A stretch of 64,000 nucleotides of DNA from Silene latifolia (GCF_048544455.1 NC_133532.1:21842948-21906947), one strand, 5' to 3'. Counted from the stretch's first letter, positions 11,689-23,264 are shown. Program-made: numbers and translations. The notes: generated by a model not told the origin, from the letters alone.

Positions 11689-13633
11689 GAGGCCACGTAA
11701 ATTTTTCTATGTGATTTTCATCAAACGAAATGGATCGATAATTTTTTTGATGTATAAAATCCACACGGCTGGAATTTTTTTTGCACGGTTGTTTTTTCTT
11801 TTTGAAAACCGTGTCATGTTTTACACGGCTGAATTTCTTGATTTCCGTGCCTTTTGTTTTCAATTTGATCTTTGCATATTATTTTGTAATCGATATTCAT
11901 TGTAATATGTTAAAGATCTATCAATTGCAATTTCATTTCTATACGGATTAGGTGATATCGCAATTGGTTTTTTTTTTCAAACCGTGTGGCTGTTTAGGTC
12001 TCGACATTTTTATATGTCTCGGCCTGTTTTGTGCTTTGGGAACCGTGTACAGTTTACACGGTTGCTTTGTTAACATTTTGTTCTTTTTGTTCTTTGCGTA
12101 TTATTATTTTAATCGATAATTATAACAATATGTGAAGATCGTATCAATTGTAGTTTTGTTTTACATACGGATTATGTTCGTTTTACAATTGGTTTTAACA
12201 AATCGATTTGGTTTGGTTTAATGAGGCTCTCGGTTTTGAGCTGATTGTTTTTTTTTTTTTTGGGCTGTTTTGAGCTCTCGGCATTTAGCATCAAAATAAA
12301 AAAAAAAAATTTTTTTTTTGGTATTGTTCACGTCCAGCAGTAAGAAGAAAAAAAAAATTGTTTTGTTTTTTTTCGGCCATTTTTGCATAATACGGATTTA
12401 TGCATTCGCTTGATAGTGAAACGGTTCACCCACGAACAATTTAGTTACTTTAAAACGATTTAAAGTAACGGATTATCATGAATTAAAATTAAGTTGATGA
12501 AGCGGTTTTGTCACATAATTTTAATTGTTAAAAGGTGGTTTGGATAATTTAACATAATTACGGAATTATGTCACGAATAAATTTAATTTAGTTGATGCAT
12601 TTTATTTATCGTTTTTGATTGTTTTGAATGCTTTTAATTACGTATTTATTTATTTTTGCAAACGGTTGTAACTTAGTGTGGCCTTAGTAGAACGTGTTAC
12701 TGTAATGATGGAACACGGTCTTGGTTGTATTTTGAGATCTCGTATCTCCCTTTTTATTTCTTTTAATTACAGTTTTTATTTAGAATGTAAATAGGTTTAT
12801 ATTTTGTAAATTTTAATTGTAATTTTGAGAAGACTAAAGAAGGAGATCGGATGCTCACTCCCCATTTGCATGGACAAAGATGGAACATCAAGACAAGCTT
12901 TTCGGGTCCAACGGTGGATTCCAAAGTTGTATTATGTTCTTTTACTAGGATAGGCCACACTAGGATTTTTATTTACGTATTGCATTCATTTATTTATTTT
13001 ATCGTATCGATAGATTGCATCATATTCTGCCTAAAAACCAAACCACCTAATTATTGCATGAAACTCGACTCATGTAGAGGTCCGCGTTAGTTTTCTATGA
13101 CATTCATATGTCACACGATTTAAGCCATCATTTAAATTAATTCATTCACGATTTGCTAGTTATTCGTTCACTTAAAATGAATTTAAACTTAGTTGATGGG
13201 ATCTTCCTCGTATAAACGAAAATTGAGAACGGTCTTTATAGGTCAAACTCCAATAAATCCCTTCTTCGTCGGTAGGCATAATATGACCCCTTCTACGTCG
13301 GGTAAGTTGGAACCGATTGACCTATTTTATCTCAACACTATGGTCACTCGTACGATCCTGTGATTATGGTGGACTATAGATAGGATTTACGGAAATCTAT
13401 CGACCAAGAGTTCTTACGAAAGAATTAGCTAAACAGTTGGCTTATCAATTTACGGAAATTGAGTCTTGGGATCACTTGTATTATTCTTGAGGGAGATCAA
13501 TTATGCAAGTGCTTTGAGTCTACACGATTAAAATGAATTTTTAATAGACTTAAATCACCTCGATGAGTTGCTTATTTCGTTTTTGTTTTTCTTTTTCAAT
13601 GTAGAACACGCATTTTAAACTGCTAATAACTTA
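11689..13633 (+). other. Copia leader (copy B)
   Basis: It is homologous to the leader at 3845-5783 and carries the same CCGTGTA/TACACGG stem (12041-12049 with 12055-12063). Differences from copy A are mostly homopolymer lengths and small replacements around CAG/CTG, such as near 12860, 13060 and 13150. Confidence 0.6.
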
Positions 13634-14757
13634 ATGGTGGCATCCTCGATGACCCAATGCCAAGTGCCACATTGGACCGTGAGTCCCGGCTTCGGATCTT
13701 CATGAATCGGATGAATCGTCTACTAGATCGAAGAATGATGGATCAAACTTCGCGGACCGGGAGGCGGCATTACGGAAATGTCATCGCGACGGAAGCTCAA
13801 GTATCTAATCGAGCCCCTCCCGCCACCCCTGGTCCCACGGCTCGAGTTAACGAGGTCTCCACGTATAGCGACTTCGTCATGGAAGCGGGTGCGATTAAAA
13901 ACGTACTCATTTTTGCAATGGAATCCAATTTGCAGAAACGCTTCATAGCCCAAGGTGCAAACAAGATCTTCACCACGCTCACTAAGGAATTCTCGAAAGC
14001 ACCGAGAATCGTGACCTATGAGCATACCACTCGCTTCTTTGATGCGAGACTCCAGAAGGGCCAACCGGTTAGCCCACACATTCTCAGCATGATTGAGAAT
14101 GTCGAGAGACTGGAGACGCTTGATTGTAAAATCAGCGAGAACATCGTGATTGACCGCATGCTTCATTCACTCCACGATGGTTTTGCGCTCTTTAGAGCGA
14201 ATTACTATATGAATGATTTGAAGAAAAGTCCCCATGAACTGCACTCCCTTCTCGTACAGACCGAGAAGGATATGAAGTTCAGTGGGAGCTTGAAACAGGA
14301 TGTTCTCGTTGTGACAAACAAGGGAAAGGGTAAGGGCAAAGCTCGTGCAAACCTAGCAAGAGGTAAACCGAAGTTCAAGAAGTCGGGTCCAGGTAAGAGT
14401 GGGCTTGGTGAGTCGAGCACCTCATCAGGCGCGACAAAGAGCAAGAATGAAAACATGGAATGCCATCATTGCCACAAGATTGGGCATTGGAGGCGTACAT
14501 GTCCTGTTTATCATGAGGACTTAAAGGCAGTCGCGTTAAACCTCGTTGGTATGTCTTCATCCTCTTCTACTTTTATTCATATGATTGAGATTAACCATGC
14601 AAGTTACGGAACTTGGGTACTTGATATTGGTTGTGGTTCTCATCTGTGTAATCATGTGCGGGGGCTCCGAAACATCGAACCCCTCGTAAAGGGTGAGGTG
14701 GACTGCGTGTCGGGAATGGAGCACGAGTGGCCGCCGTCTCAAGGGGAACATATGTGA
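13634..14757 (+). pseudogene. Copia gag-protease region, copy B
   Basis: The ATG matching copy A is at 13634, but a 1-2 base loss right after it shifts the frame. The long frame of 366 codons is open from 13657. It carries the Gag core, basic stretch, CCHC knuckle (CHHCHKIGHWRRTC) and the start of the protease. The DTG of copy A reads DIG here (WVLDIGCGSH near 14616-14645), a change in the catalytic triad that would inactivate the protease if real. The frame is lost at about 14730, next to a CHG-rich spot where copy A also breaks. Confidence 0.8.
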
Positions 14758-15143
14758 TCCAGCTTCCTAGCGGATTTGAGTTATTTTTATATAACTCCTA
14801 TTATGTACCCAGTCTTTCGAAAAACATTATTTCGGTTTACGCACTTGACAAACTTGGTTTTTCATTTGTAATAGAGAATAATACTTGCATTTTCTCTTTA
14901 CACGATATGATTTATGGCAAGGCAGTCTCCATGAACGGAATTTATGTTTTAGATCAGACCACCGAAATATTACACGTAATGAATAAAAAGTTAAAGGTTG
15001 GTGACAAAGATCAAACGTATCTATGGTAATCGCCGTATGGGACACATTAATGAGAAACGCGTAAAGCACTCATAAAGAATGGAGCTATCTCGGCCTTTGA
15101 TTTTCAATCATTTGGCACGTGTGAATCATGTCTCATCGGTAAA
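14727..15143 (+). pseudogene. Protease C-terminus and integrase zinc-finger region, copy B
   Basis: One frame (14727-15029) carries the protease tail and pre-integrase part. It is stopped at 15029 where copy A encodes the conserved HCRMGH zinc-finger start, so the first histidine of the HHCC finger is lost in this copy. A second small disturbance lies near 15065. Copy A is intact at both points, so the damage differs between the two copies. Confidence 0.75.
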
Positions 15144-17204
15144 ATGACTCGAATTTCCTTCAAAGGTGTTGGAATGCGCGCTGCTGACCTATTAGGACTC
15201 ATACACACGGATGTATGTGGACCTATGTCAATCACCGCACGAGAAGGCTATAGGTATTTCATCACTTTCACGGACGATTTAAGTAGATATGGCTATGTCT
15301 ACTTAATGAAGCATAAAAGTGAATCCTTTGAGAAATTCAAAGAATACCAGAATAGGGTGCAGAACCTATTGGGTAGAAAGATTAAAACACTACGTTCAGA
15401 TCGTGGTGGCGAGTATCTTTCTCACGAGTTTGATCAACACCTAAAGGACTGTGGGATTGCCCTACAGTTAACTCCACCTGGAACACCTCAATTGAATGGT
15501 GTGTCCGAACGGAGAAATCGAACACTACTTGATATGGTTCGATCCATGATGAGTCACACCGTGTTGCCTGACTCATTGTGGGGTTATGCTCTTTTGTCAG
15601 CCGCTCTAATACTTAACCGAAGTCCGTCTAAAGCTGTTGACAAGACTCCATATGAACTATGGAAGGGAACGGTCCCTAACTTGTCCTTTATACGGGTTTG
15701 GGGCTGCGAGGCTTATGTCAAGTGGAGACACGAGGATAAGCTCGGCCCGCGATCGGTCAAGACATACTTTATAGGTTACCCTAAAGGAACACTTGGTCAT
15801 TACTTCTATTCGCCAACCGAACAACGTGTTTTTGTTGCGGCTAGTGCGACATTCTTAGAGAAGGAATTTCTCGAGAATGCAAAGAGTGATAGAACCTTCG
15901 ACCTGTCGGAGATTCCAGAACCAAATACCGAGCAACCATTGGAGGAACCAATTCCTTCAATCCCGGCTGCGATGAATATTCCTGAGGAACCTAGGAGGTC
16001 GGGAAGAGTCTCTATTCCTCCAGACAGATACATTGGTATGGTCGAGGAACATGACATAGATGACGTTCTACTCTTAACGAGTAGTGAACCCGCAACCTAT
16101 AAAGGTGCCATGACTAGTTCCGACTCAAAGCTATGGCTTGAGGCCATGCAATCCGAGATGGACTCTATGTATGAGAACAACGTATGGGATCTTGTTGACT
16201 TACCTGCTAAGGTTCGTCCCCTTCAATGCAAATGGCTTTACAAGATAAAGCATTCTGTGGAAGGTCAACAAGATATCTATAAAGCACGACTAGTTGCTAA
16301 AGGTTTCACCCAAGTGCCAGGTTTGCACTACGATGAAATTTTCGCACCCGTAGTCATGCTGCGTTCCATTCGGATTATCTTAGCGATTGCCCCTTTTCAT
16401 GACTATGAAATTTGGCAAATGGATGTGAAAACCGCCTTCTTAAACGGTTTTTTGAAGGAAGAGTTGTACATGGTACAACCCGAAGGTTTCATCGATCCAG
16501 AACATCCTAAGAAAGTGTGCAAGCTTAAGCGTTCCATTTATGGACTTAAGCAAGCATCTCGGAGTTGGAATCATCGCTTCGACCAAGTGATTAAAGAAAA
16601 TGGATTTACTCGATCGGTCGAGGAACCATGTCTTTATATCAAGTCGAGTGGGAGCAAGATTGTCTTCCTAATATTGTATGTCGATGACATACTCTTGATT
16701 GGGAATGACATACCTCTCTTAACTTCGGTGAAAGTATGGTTGAAAAACCATTTCCAGATGAAAGATCTGGGAGAGGCACAAAGAATTCTAGGCATCCGTA
16801 TCTATCGAGATAGATCACGACGGATGTTATCTCTCAGTCAGGAGTCTTACATAGACAAAGTCCTAGAGAGATTCAGCATGACTAACTCCAAGAAGGGGTT
16901 TCTTCCTATGGCTCCAGGGGTGCATTTGAGCAAGTCTCAGGCACCAGAGACACCGGAAGAGAAAGAACGCATGACACGGATTCCTTATGCCTCGGCTATA
17001 GGATCAATCATGTATGCCATGATATGCACACGTCCGGACGTGGCATATGCATTGAGTATGACAAGTCGATTCCAACAGCATCCAGGTGAATCACATTGGA
17101 TGGCTGTCAAGAACATTCTTAAGTACCTACGGAGGACTAAAGATTGGGCATTGACTTATGGAGGCGATCAAAAGCTATGCGCAACGATTCTGTGCAGATG
17201 CTAG
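15144..17204 (+). CDS. Copia integrase-reverse transcriptase frame, copy B
   Basis: A 686-codon frame is open through the integrase core and the whole RT. The integrase D, D and E positions appear in IHTDVCGP, TLRSDRGGEY and NGVSERRNR. The C-terminal integrase part follows (KTPYELWKG, WGCEAYVKW), then RT (KARLVAKGFTQ, WQMDVKTAFLNG, YGLKQASRSWN, the catalytic YVDD of LYVDDILLIG) and the start of the RNase H domain. It is much better preserved than copy A, where the same stretch has several shifts, so RT and integrase were under coding constraint until recently. It is not expected to be expressed as a separate protein; it is the middle of a broken Gag-Pol frame, and the end at 17204 is a frameshift, not a natural stop. 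Confidence 0.85.
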   Translation: MTRISFKGVGMRAADLLGLIHTDVCGPMSITAREGYRYFITFTDDLSRYGYVYLMKHKSESFEKFKEYQNRVQNLLGRKIKTLRSDRGGEYLSHEFDQHLKDCGIALQLTPPGTPQLNGVSERRNRTLLDMVRSMMSHTVLPDSLWGYALLSAALILNRSPSKAVDKTPYELWKGTVPNLSFIRVWGCEAYVKWRHEDKLGPRSVKTYFIGYPKGTLGHYFYSPTEQRVFVAASATFLEKEFLENAKSDRTFDLSEIPEPNTEQPLEEPIPSIPAAMNIPEEPRRSGRVSIPPDRYIGMVEEHDIDDVLLLTSSEPATYKGAMTSSDSKLWLEAMQSEMDSMYENNVWDLVDLPAKVRPLQCKWLYKIKHSVEGQQDIYKARLVAKGFTQVPGLHYDEIFAPVVMLRSIRIILAIAPFHDYEIWQMDVKTAFLNGFLKEELYMVQPEGFIDPEHPKKVCKLKRSIYGLKQASRSWNHRFDQVIKENGFTRSVEEPCLYIKSSGSKIVFLILYVDDILLIGNDIPLLTSVKVWLKNHFQMKDLGEAQRILGIRIYRDRSRRMLSLSQESYIDKVLERFSMTNSKKGFLPMAPGVHLSKSQAPETPEEKERMTRIPYASAIGSIMYAMICTRPDVAYALSMTSRFQQHPGESHWMAVKNILKYLRRTKDWALTYGGDQKLCATILCRC

Positions 17205-17659
17205 CTTCCAAACGGATCGTGATGACTCGAAATCTCGTCTGGATTCGTTTTTACTCTTTAATGGCGCTCGATCAGTGGAAGAGTTCCAAACAAAGTGTTA
17301 CAGATTCTACGATCGAGTCCGAGTACTATGCCGCGTGCGGCCGCAAAGGAAGCGATATGGATGCGTCAATTCTTACAAGGACTATCCGTAGTGCCTAGTT
17401 CGAATGACCCGATCACCATCTATTGCGACAATAGAGGTGCCATCTTCAAGGCTAAGGAGCCTAAGTCTAGCAACAAGTCTAGACATGTACAACGGAAAGC
17501 TCATCTAATCCGAGATTACGTGGAGCAAAAGGAAGTAGTGATAGAAAAGATTGCTACGAGATGATAACATAGCGAGATCCTCTCACTAAACCATTACGAC
17601 AAGATAAGCATGAAGGGCATGTTAATTCCATGGGAATTAAACGTGTTCCTAAGTTGTAG
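17205..17659 (+). pseudogene. Copia RNase H, copy B (frameshifted)
   Basis: RNase H continues in fragments: TIESEYYAA-type wording near 17310-17335, IYCDNRGAIFKAKEPKSSNKSRHV in frame 17295-17564, and the terminal part to the stop at 17657-17659. Frame changes near 17190, 17240-17275, 17300, 17340 and 17555 coincide with CAG/CTG positions seen in copy A. Confidence 0.75.
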
Positions 17660-18523
17660 TACTCGTTTATGGATTAGATTCATCCTCTTTTGTACTCTAT
17701 ACGACATCATCGTTTTGATATTTTATATATTTTGTTTTGTTTTTCATGTGGATTTGTACGGCAAATTTTGAACACCACAAAGTGAACTGAACGAACATTA
17801 TATTTTTGGTCCTTAATTGCCCACGTGAGCTGATAACTCAAGGTAATTATTTTGTGACGTTGGTTGATGGTGGGTTCAACGAGCCATAAGTCAACGAGGT
17901 TGTGACCAATCACAGAAGCGTGTTATACGGTTATCACGTAGGACACAATTGTGACATCAACGTGGAGTCCTAAATGTTTTATAACATTCGGTGCCCGGTC
18001 GTGGATAGGACCTCCATGGTGATCCTAAGAGTCGATTCTTTTGACTGTCGACTGTCTCTTGAGATTAAGGCAGATTTTGGGTGACTTTGGTTTCTTTCTC
18101 ACGGTCATCCGTAACAGGGGGCCAAGTAGATTGTTTCTGGGTCATTTCATGCTGTGCTTAGGTCGGAAGGAGTTCGAGTTGAAGGAAATATTCAGCCTTT
18201 ATCAGGTACTCGATATTTCTCAGGGCCACTCGAGGAGCTGTAACTGAAATGCATGGCCATGCTCGAATACGAATTCGTTTTATCAGTTAAGTTACTCTCT
18301 AGTCGGGGAAACCACTCTAGATACAGATCGATTGTAAAATACGACCTTTGCGGATCCGGATCTGCAAATTGTTTTACATTGAGTGGAAGAAATTTTAAAT
18401 GAATATGAGAATCGGTTATCGCACATACACTTGTACGGACAAGTGGGAGTTTGTTAGAGTTGTGTCCTCCAGTTAGTGCGGATAACGTCATTGCACATAC
18501 ACTTGTACGGACAAGTGGGAGCT
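17660..18523 (+). other. Copia 3' untranslated region with doubled polypurine tract (copy B)
   Basis: It repeats the organisation of 9822-10687, including the 72-bp duplication (units from 18421 and 18493) with two polypurine tracts. Confidence 0.75.
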
Positions 18524-19512
18524 TATTGGGGCTGGTGTCCTTTACAGTTAGTGCAAGGACTTATAAATCTCTAAAAGGATCAAAGGGTATACTTTTGTAT
18601 CATAATCAGTTGGTCCACGTTTATCAATAACGGTTGGCTTGCTAGATAAGTTTGACGTTATTGTCATACAGATGGCGGTGATCAACTGGTCCCTAAAAGT
18701 CACACCTATAGGATACGTTTGAGAGATGTGACGGTATGAAAATACAGTCATGTAGATGCCAAATTTGACTAACCAGTTAGTCTGAGTTATTTGACTAATA
18801 ATTAGTCAAAATGTGATGTTGAGATATTTTATTTAATACGGATTAAATAATAATGGCTAAGGTGAATTAAGCAGTTAATTCGTAAATTGAATATAAGTGT
18901 TTTATATTTAATTAAATGTATATTGAATATAATTATACAATATTGTCTTTGTCGGACATGTATTAATAATTCAACTAATCCGTGTTATTAGTTGATGCTT
19001 TAATAACCGATAACCGATGACAGTTTATAATGAAACCGCGTCATATACATTTAGTAATTTCGATTCGGACCACGAGTTTAAATGAAGAGGAAATGGAAAA
19101 GCCCATTTCTCCTCTCCTCACTCGGTTTGGCCGAAATTAGGAGAACAAAAGGAGAGCCTCTCCTCTTGGTTAACCTAATCATTATCATTTGCAAAAGAAA
19201 TTAGGGTTTTGAGAAATATTTCTCTCAAAACTTTAGATCTCACATCTAAACAAAACTCACAAAATAATCCTCTCAATATTGCAAGGCAATTAGAGGATTC
19301 ATTCTAGCACAAGGGCATTTCTCGGACGATCTTGGGTGCATCATTTAGGAGGAGATCTACTTTGATCTCTCATTGCCAATTTGCACTAGGACCGAAGGTT
19401 ATTTCTTAATCTTTATCGTTTCATTGTTGTTTTCGTTTATGACAATAAATTGCATATAAAATTTGCGTTATAATCCTATAATTAAAGGGTTTTATACGGA
19501 TATTACCCTACA
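18524..19512 (+). repeat. Copia LTR 3 (right outer)
   Basis: It ends ..ACCCTACA followed by GAAGA (19513-19517), the right copy of the target duplication. Its first bases read TATTGGGG instead of TGTTGGGG, so the terminal TG is mutated to TA. Confidence 0.9.
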
Positions 19513-19517
19513 GAAGA

Positions 19518-21019
19518 TTATGAGCTTATGATTTTTAGAGAGAGGAAATTATTTTGGTTTGAAATACAAAATGTAACTGAAAAGAGAGGAACCACCTTTT
19601 GCGTAGGAAAGCCAAGATTTTTTTTATTATTGTTTAATGTGTTAAGTCAAATCAATTGGTTTTGTCACATCCTACCAATTGTTTAATGTGAAAATGCAAA
19701 TGGGTCATCTTTATCCACATTTGGATAATATGATATGCAACTGACCCGTCACAAGCTTGTGACGGATAGTCTCCGTCACAAGGGAGACGGATTGTTGATT
19801 GAATTACAACCTTACTTATTTCATCTGTCTTCACTTAATTTAAACAAGTGTAGACCCCGTGCATTACATGCACGATATTTATAGAATTATTTTTAGTATA
19901 TTATTTGTAGATTATAAATTAACAATTCATTACTTTTATAATGTTTCTCATTATTTTACTTTATTTGAGAAAATAAATTAAAACAACAAAATTAATCAAG
20001 AAATTTATGTAATGACATGAAATGTGCATTTTAATGAAAATATTTTTTTTTACGCGAAATTAGTGATATTATTTTATACTCCAATTTTTTATATCTTCCC
20101 ATTTATCAAAATCTCTTTTCTTTCACAAAATGTCATTTTCATGCAAAAAAGAAGTTACATATATATGTATCGAAAAGAGCGGTCAAAATATTGTCCAAGG
20201 GATCAATAGAAAATAAATGGGAAGACTAAAAATGGAGAGGAGATTGTTTTTAATAACATATATTTTAGCTATGACTTATTTTATAAAGTCAACGAAATTT
20301 TTCTCACTAAAACTAAGAGAGACAAATCCTCTATAATATTTTTTTATAGATAGAACATTATATCAAAATAGGAAAGTAAATAAGAATTTATATCAAAATA
20401 AGAAAGTAAATAAGAGTTTATATCAAAATAGGAAAATGATTTTTAGGCGGGAAAATGTGAAGTTTTTCCTATTCATTTAGTATATAGAGGATTGCATTTT
20501 ATTTTAGTCAACTTAGTTCGTTAGATGAACCAACTTAAATTTGGATCGACTTAGCAAAACATAAATTTAAAACTAACTATTACTCATTGCTCCTTGTGAT
20601 GGTTCGGCCCTCTAGTGCAACGATTTTTGTTCACTTGCGAGATAATTTAAAACACATTACGTATGTGCTATATTTATAACCAGGAATGAGTATCTTGCTC
20701 GTAAATTCATACAGAGTGAATAAATCAAGCCTAGGAACCCTCCTATTATTAAACCATGAAAACAAGCTAAGCTTCATTCACATATAGAAGGGAGAGACCA
20801 CTTTACAAATTCAAAGATGTTTGTTAGGGCCACTTTTGATATAGATGATGGCAAGTCAAGCTAGTTTCATAAATTGTGTGGCTCTTAAATTTTAATCTTA
20901 TAACTTGAAAGCTCTAATCATCAATTATGGTTGCTAAAGTATGATCAAGAAAGAAGATTGTTATAGTTAGAGTCATGATCTTGTAATGAGATATGTTGAA
21001 TTCGAATAAATGCTAAGTG
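19518..21019. repeat. AT-rich intergenic interval with small repeats
   Basis: No gene is seen. It contains the 18-bp palindrome shared with 571-588 (19747-19764), a hairpin-forming CGTGCATTACATGCACG (19858-19874), and a three-fold direct repeat of about 32 bp (TTATATCAAAATAGGAAAGT type) at about 20358-20440. Confidence 0.45.
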
Positions 21020-21024
21020 GAGCA

Positions 21025-21339
21025 TATTGAAACTGATACTTCTAATATGAATGCATTGATGTATACATGAAGAAGATGAAGAAGATTTAGAGTATTTTGT
21101 TTATAGAACTAAGGAAAATATCTTGCAGAAGTTTGTAGAGAGAATTGTGTTTATTAGAAACTGAATTCTTATGTTATAAATTTCTTAAGATCAATACATG
21201 AGCTGCTCTTGTATTTATAGCAGCTGTTACACCGACTTTCCTTCAACTAACCATGGTTTAGTTAGTTCTAACAGACTTAGTTAAGAAACTAACTAATTCT
21301 AACTAACTAATAACAACCATGATTGTTATACATCTAATA
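21025..21339 (-). repeat. 3' LTR of the TA...TA Copia element
   Basis: It lies downstream of pol on the minus strand, directly after a polypurine tract (about 21340-21352). Confidence 0.9.
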
Positions 21340-21347
21340 TTCCCCCC

Positions 21348-22214
21348 TTAAGCTGGATGGGGTTGATAAACCAAGCCAAGGTTAGCAGACAAAAATTTGT
21401 GTTGAGCAGCACCTAATGGCTTAGTCATCAGATCTGCTAACTGATGATTAGTTCGAATATGCTTTGTAATGAGGAAACCTTTCTCTTGTTTATCTCGGAC
21501 AAAGTGGCAATCAATGCTCAGGTGCTTGGTCCACTCATGAAATACTGGATTATTGGAGATATGTATAGCAGCATTGTTGTCACAAAACAGCTGAATAGGT
21601 TGATGAATATGTATGCCAAGATCCTGCAGCAAAGCCTCTAACCAAACTAATTCAGATGTTGTGTAAGATAAACTCCTGTACTCTGATTCAGCTGAGCTCT
21701 TGCTTACAGTAACTTGTTTTTTTGTCTTCCAAGAGATTAAGGAAGGGCCAAGCAGAACACAATAGCCACTAAAAGACCTGCAGGAGTATGCACATTGGCC
21801 CCAATCTGCATCACTGAATGCAACCAGCTGTAGATCAGACTGAGAGCTGTAGAATAACCCTGCATTAATAGTGCTCTTGAGGTATTTAACAACATGTAAT
21901 GCTGCTTGGAAATGAGGCACTCTTGGAGCACTGACAAATTGACTAAGATGCTGCACACTGTATGAAATGTCTGGCCTTGACATGTTGAGATACAGCAGCC
22001 TGCCAATCAACCTCCTATGTTGCTCTGGATTGTCCAGAAGCTCACCTTGATCAACAGACAACTTTAAGCCTTGTTGCATAGGAAAAGTAGCACCTGAACA
22101 ATGTTCCATTTGTAAATCTTGTAAAATATCTAATATGTACTTCCTTTGATTAATCATGAGTCCTGATTTATTCCTTGAGATTTCTAATCCAATAAAGTAT
22201 CTCATTTCTCCCAA
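21348..22214 (-). CDS. Copia RT C-terminus and RNase H
   Basis: The 288-codon stretch encodes the end of RT (MRYFIGLEISR, SRPDISYSVQHLSQF) and the RNase H domain (FSDADWGQC, SKSSAESEYRSLS, LFCDNNAAIHIS), and ends at a normal stop just before the polypurine tract. It is in frame with the upstream RT piece, separated only by a TAA at 22224-22226. RNase H degrades the RNA of the RNA-DNA hybrid during reverse transcription. Confidence 0.85.
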   Translation of the reverse strand: MGEMRYFIGLEISRNKSGLMINQRKYILDILQDLQMEHCSGATFPMQQGLKLSVDQGELLDNPEQHRRLIGRLLYLNMSRPDISYSVQHLSQFVSAPRVPHFQAALHVVKYLKSTINAGLFYSSQSDLQLVAFSDADWGQCAYSCRSFSGYCVLLGPSLISWKTKKQVTVSKSSAESEYRSLSYTTSELVWLEALLQDLGIHIHQPIQLFCDNNAAIHISNNPVFHEWTKHLSIDCHFVRDKQEKGFLITKHIRTNHQLADLMTKPLGAAQHKFLSANLGLVYQPHPA

Positions 22215-22223
22215 ATCTTTGAT

Positions 22224-23225
22224 TTAAAATGCTGAATGTAATGCTCTTTTGATGTTATCAATCTCAGAAGCAGATGTGCCTGTCAATAAGACATCATCTA
22301 CATATACTAGGGCAGCTGTAAAAGACTGATCAGCTGAATTAACTTTTGTGAATAGTGAATAATCTTGTCTAGACTGTGTGTAACCTTGATTTTGTAAAAA
22401 TTTTGTTAACTCCTTATTCCATTGCCTTGAAGCTTGTTTCAAGCCATACAAAGACCTCTTCAACTTGCATACTTTGCCTTTTTCAATTTGATAACCTTCA
22501 GGTGCTTTCATATAAACTTCTTCATCTAAAAACCCATGAAGAAAAGCATTGTTTATGTCTAGTTGAAACAATGGCCATTCTCTAGCAGCTGCAACAGCTA
22601 ATAATGCTCTAACTGTCGTAAATTTTGCAACAGGTGAGAATGTATATTTATAGTCTCTATCCTTCACTTGATTAAAACCTTTGGCAACCAATTTTGCCTT
22701 AAATCTTTCAACAGTCCCATCACTGTTATATTTGATCTTGTACACCCATTTAGACCCAATAGCTTTATGTCCTTCTGGTAAATCCACAATATCCCAAGTG
22801 CTATTTGATTCTAATGCCTGTACTTCTTTTTGCATAACTTCTAACCACCTGGGATCCTTCTGAGCTTGCTGAAATGTATAGGGCTCGTGTTCAAGCATGA
22901 CATTGGAGAGTGATCCAACATACTCAGGATGATAGTCAGCAAGGGAGTGCAAAATTTGGGACTGAAAAGCAGTGGACTGAACAGAACCAATGGTTGATTG
23001 CTGGCCTGGTAAAGAGCATTGAAATCCTTTCAACCAAGTAGCCAGTTGTCTTGGTCTGCTGGATCTTCTTATTACAGGAGGATCTGAGGCTATATCTTGA
23101 ACAGGATTATCCTGATTCTCAGGAATTGCCTCAGAAGTACTAGCCTCAGTGACAGAAACAACAATAGGATTGGAAACTCCACCAGATTGCTGTAAAGTAC
23201 TTGTAACTGATTGTGGAACAATCAT
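22224..23225 (-). CDS. Copia reverse transcriptase N-terminal part
   Basis: It starts with a variable linker, then RT motifs: KWVYKIKYNSDGT, FKAKLVAKGFNQ, FQLDINNAFLHG, YGLKQASRQWN and the catalytic YVDDVLLTG near its C-terminus. It is bounded by a TAA at 22224-22226 and a TAG at 23265-23267, both in the frame of its neighbours. Apart from those two codons, frame is kept from integrase to the end of RNase H. Confidence 0.85.
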   Translation of the reverse strand: MIVPQSVTSTLQQSGGVSNPIVVSVTEASTSEAIPENQDNPVQDIASDPPVIRRSSRPRQLATWLKGFQCSLPGQQSTIGSVQSTAFQSQILHSLADYHPEYVGSLSNVMLEHEPYTFQQAQKDPRWLEVMQKEVQALESNSTWDIVDLPEGHKAIGSKWVYKIKYNSDGTVERFKAKLVAKGFNQVKDRDYKYTFSPVAKFTTVRALLAVAAAREWPLFQLDINNAFLHGFLDEEVYMKAPEGYQIEKGKVCKLKRSLYGLKQASRQWNKELTKFLQNQGYTQSRQDYSLFTKVNSADQSFTAALVYVDDVLLTGTSASEIDNIKRALHSAF

Positions 23226-23264
23226 AGTGGATACTGATGGATTTACTAGATTACTTGTTGTAAT

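Larger units (their letters stand above)
2842..19512 (+). mobile_element. Tandem Ty1/Copia element: LTR-internal-LTR-internal-LTR
   Basis: Three near-identical LTRs of about 988 bp (2842-3830, 10688-11674, 18524-19512) alternate with two full internal regions (3831-10687, 11675-18523). The same 5 bp, GAAGA, flanks the whole array (2837-2841 and 19513-19517), and no duplication is visible at the middle LTR. The array therefore sits in the genome as one insertion. Each internal region has a tRNA-iMet-type primer site, a 1.9-kb leader, gag, protease, integrase, RT and RNase H in Copia order, then a polypurine tract. RT and RNase H wording (YVDDILLIGND, YASAIGSIMYAM) resembles the Angela/Tork group. 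Expansion from one insertion could follow unequal recombination between LTRs of sister chromatids; an assembly duplication is the other option. Confidence 0.9.
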
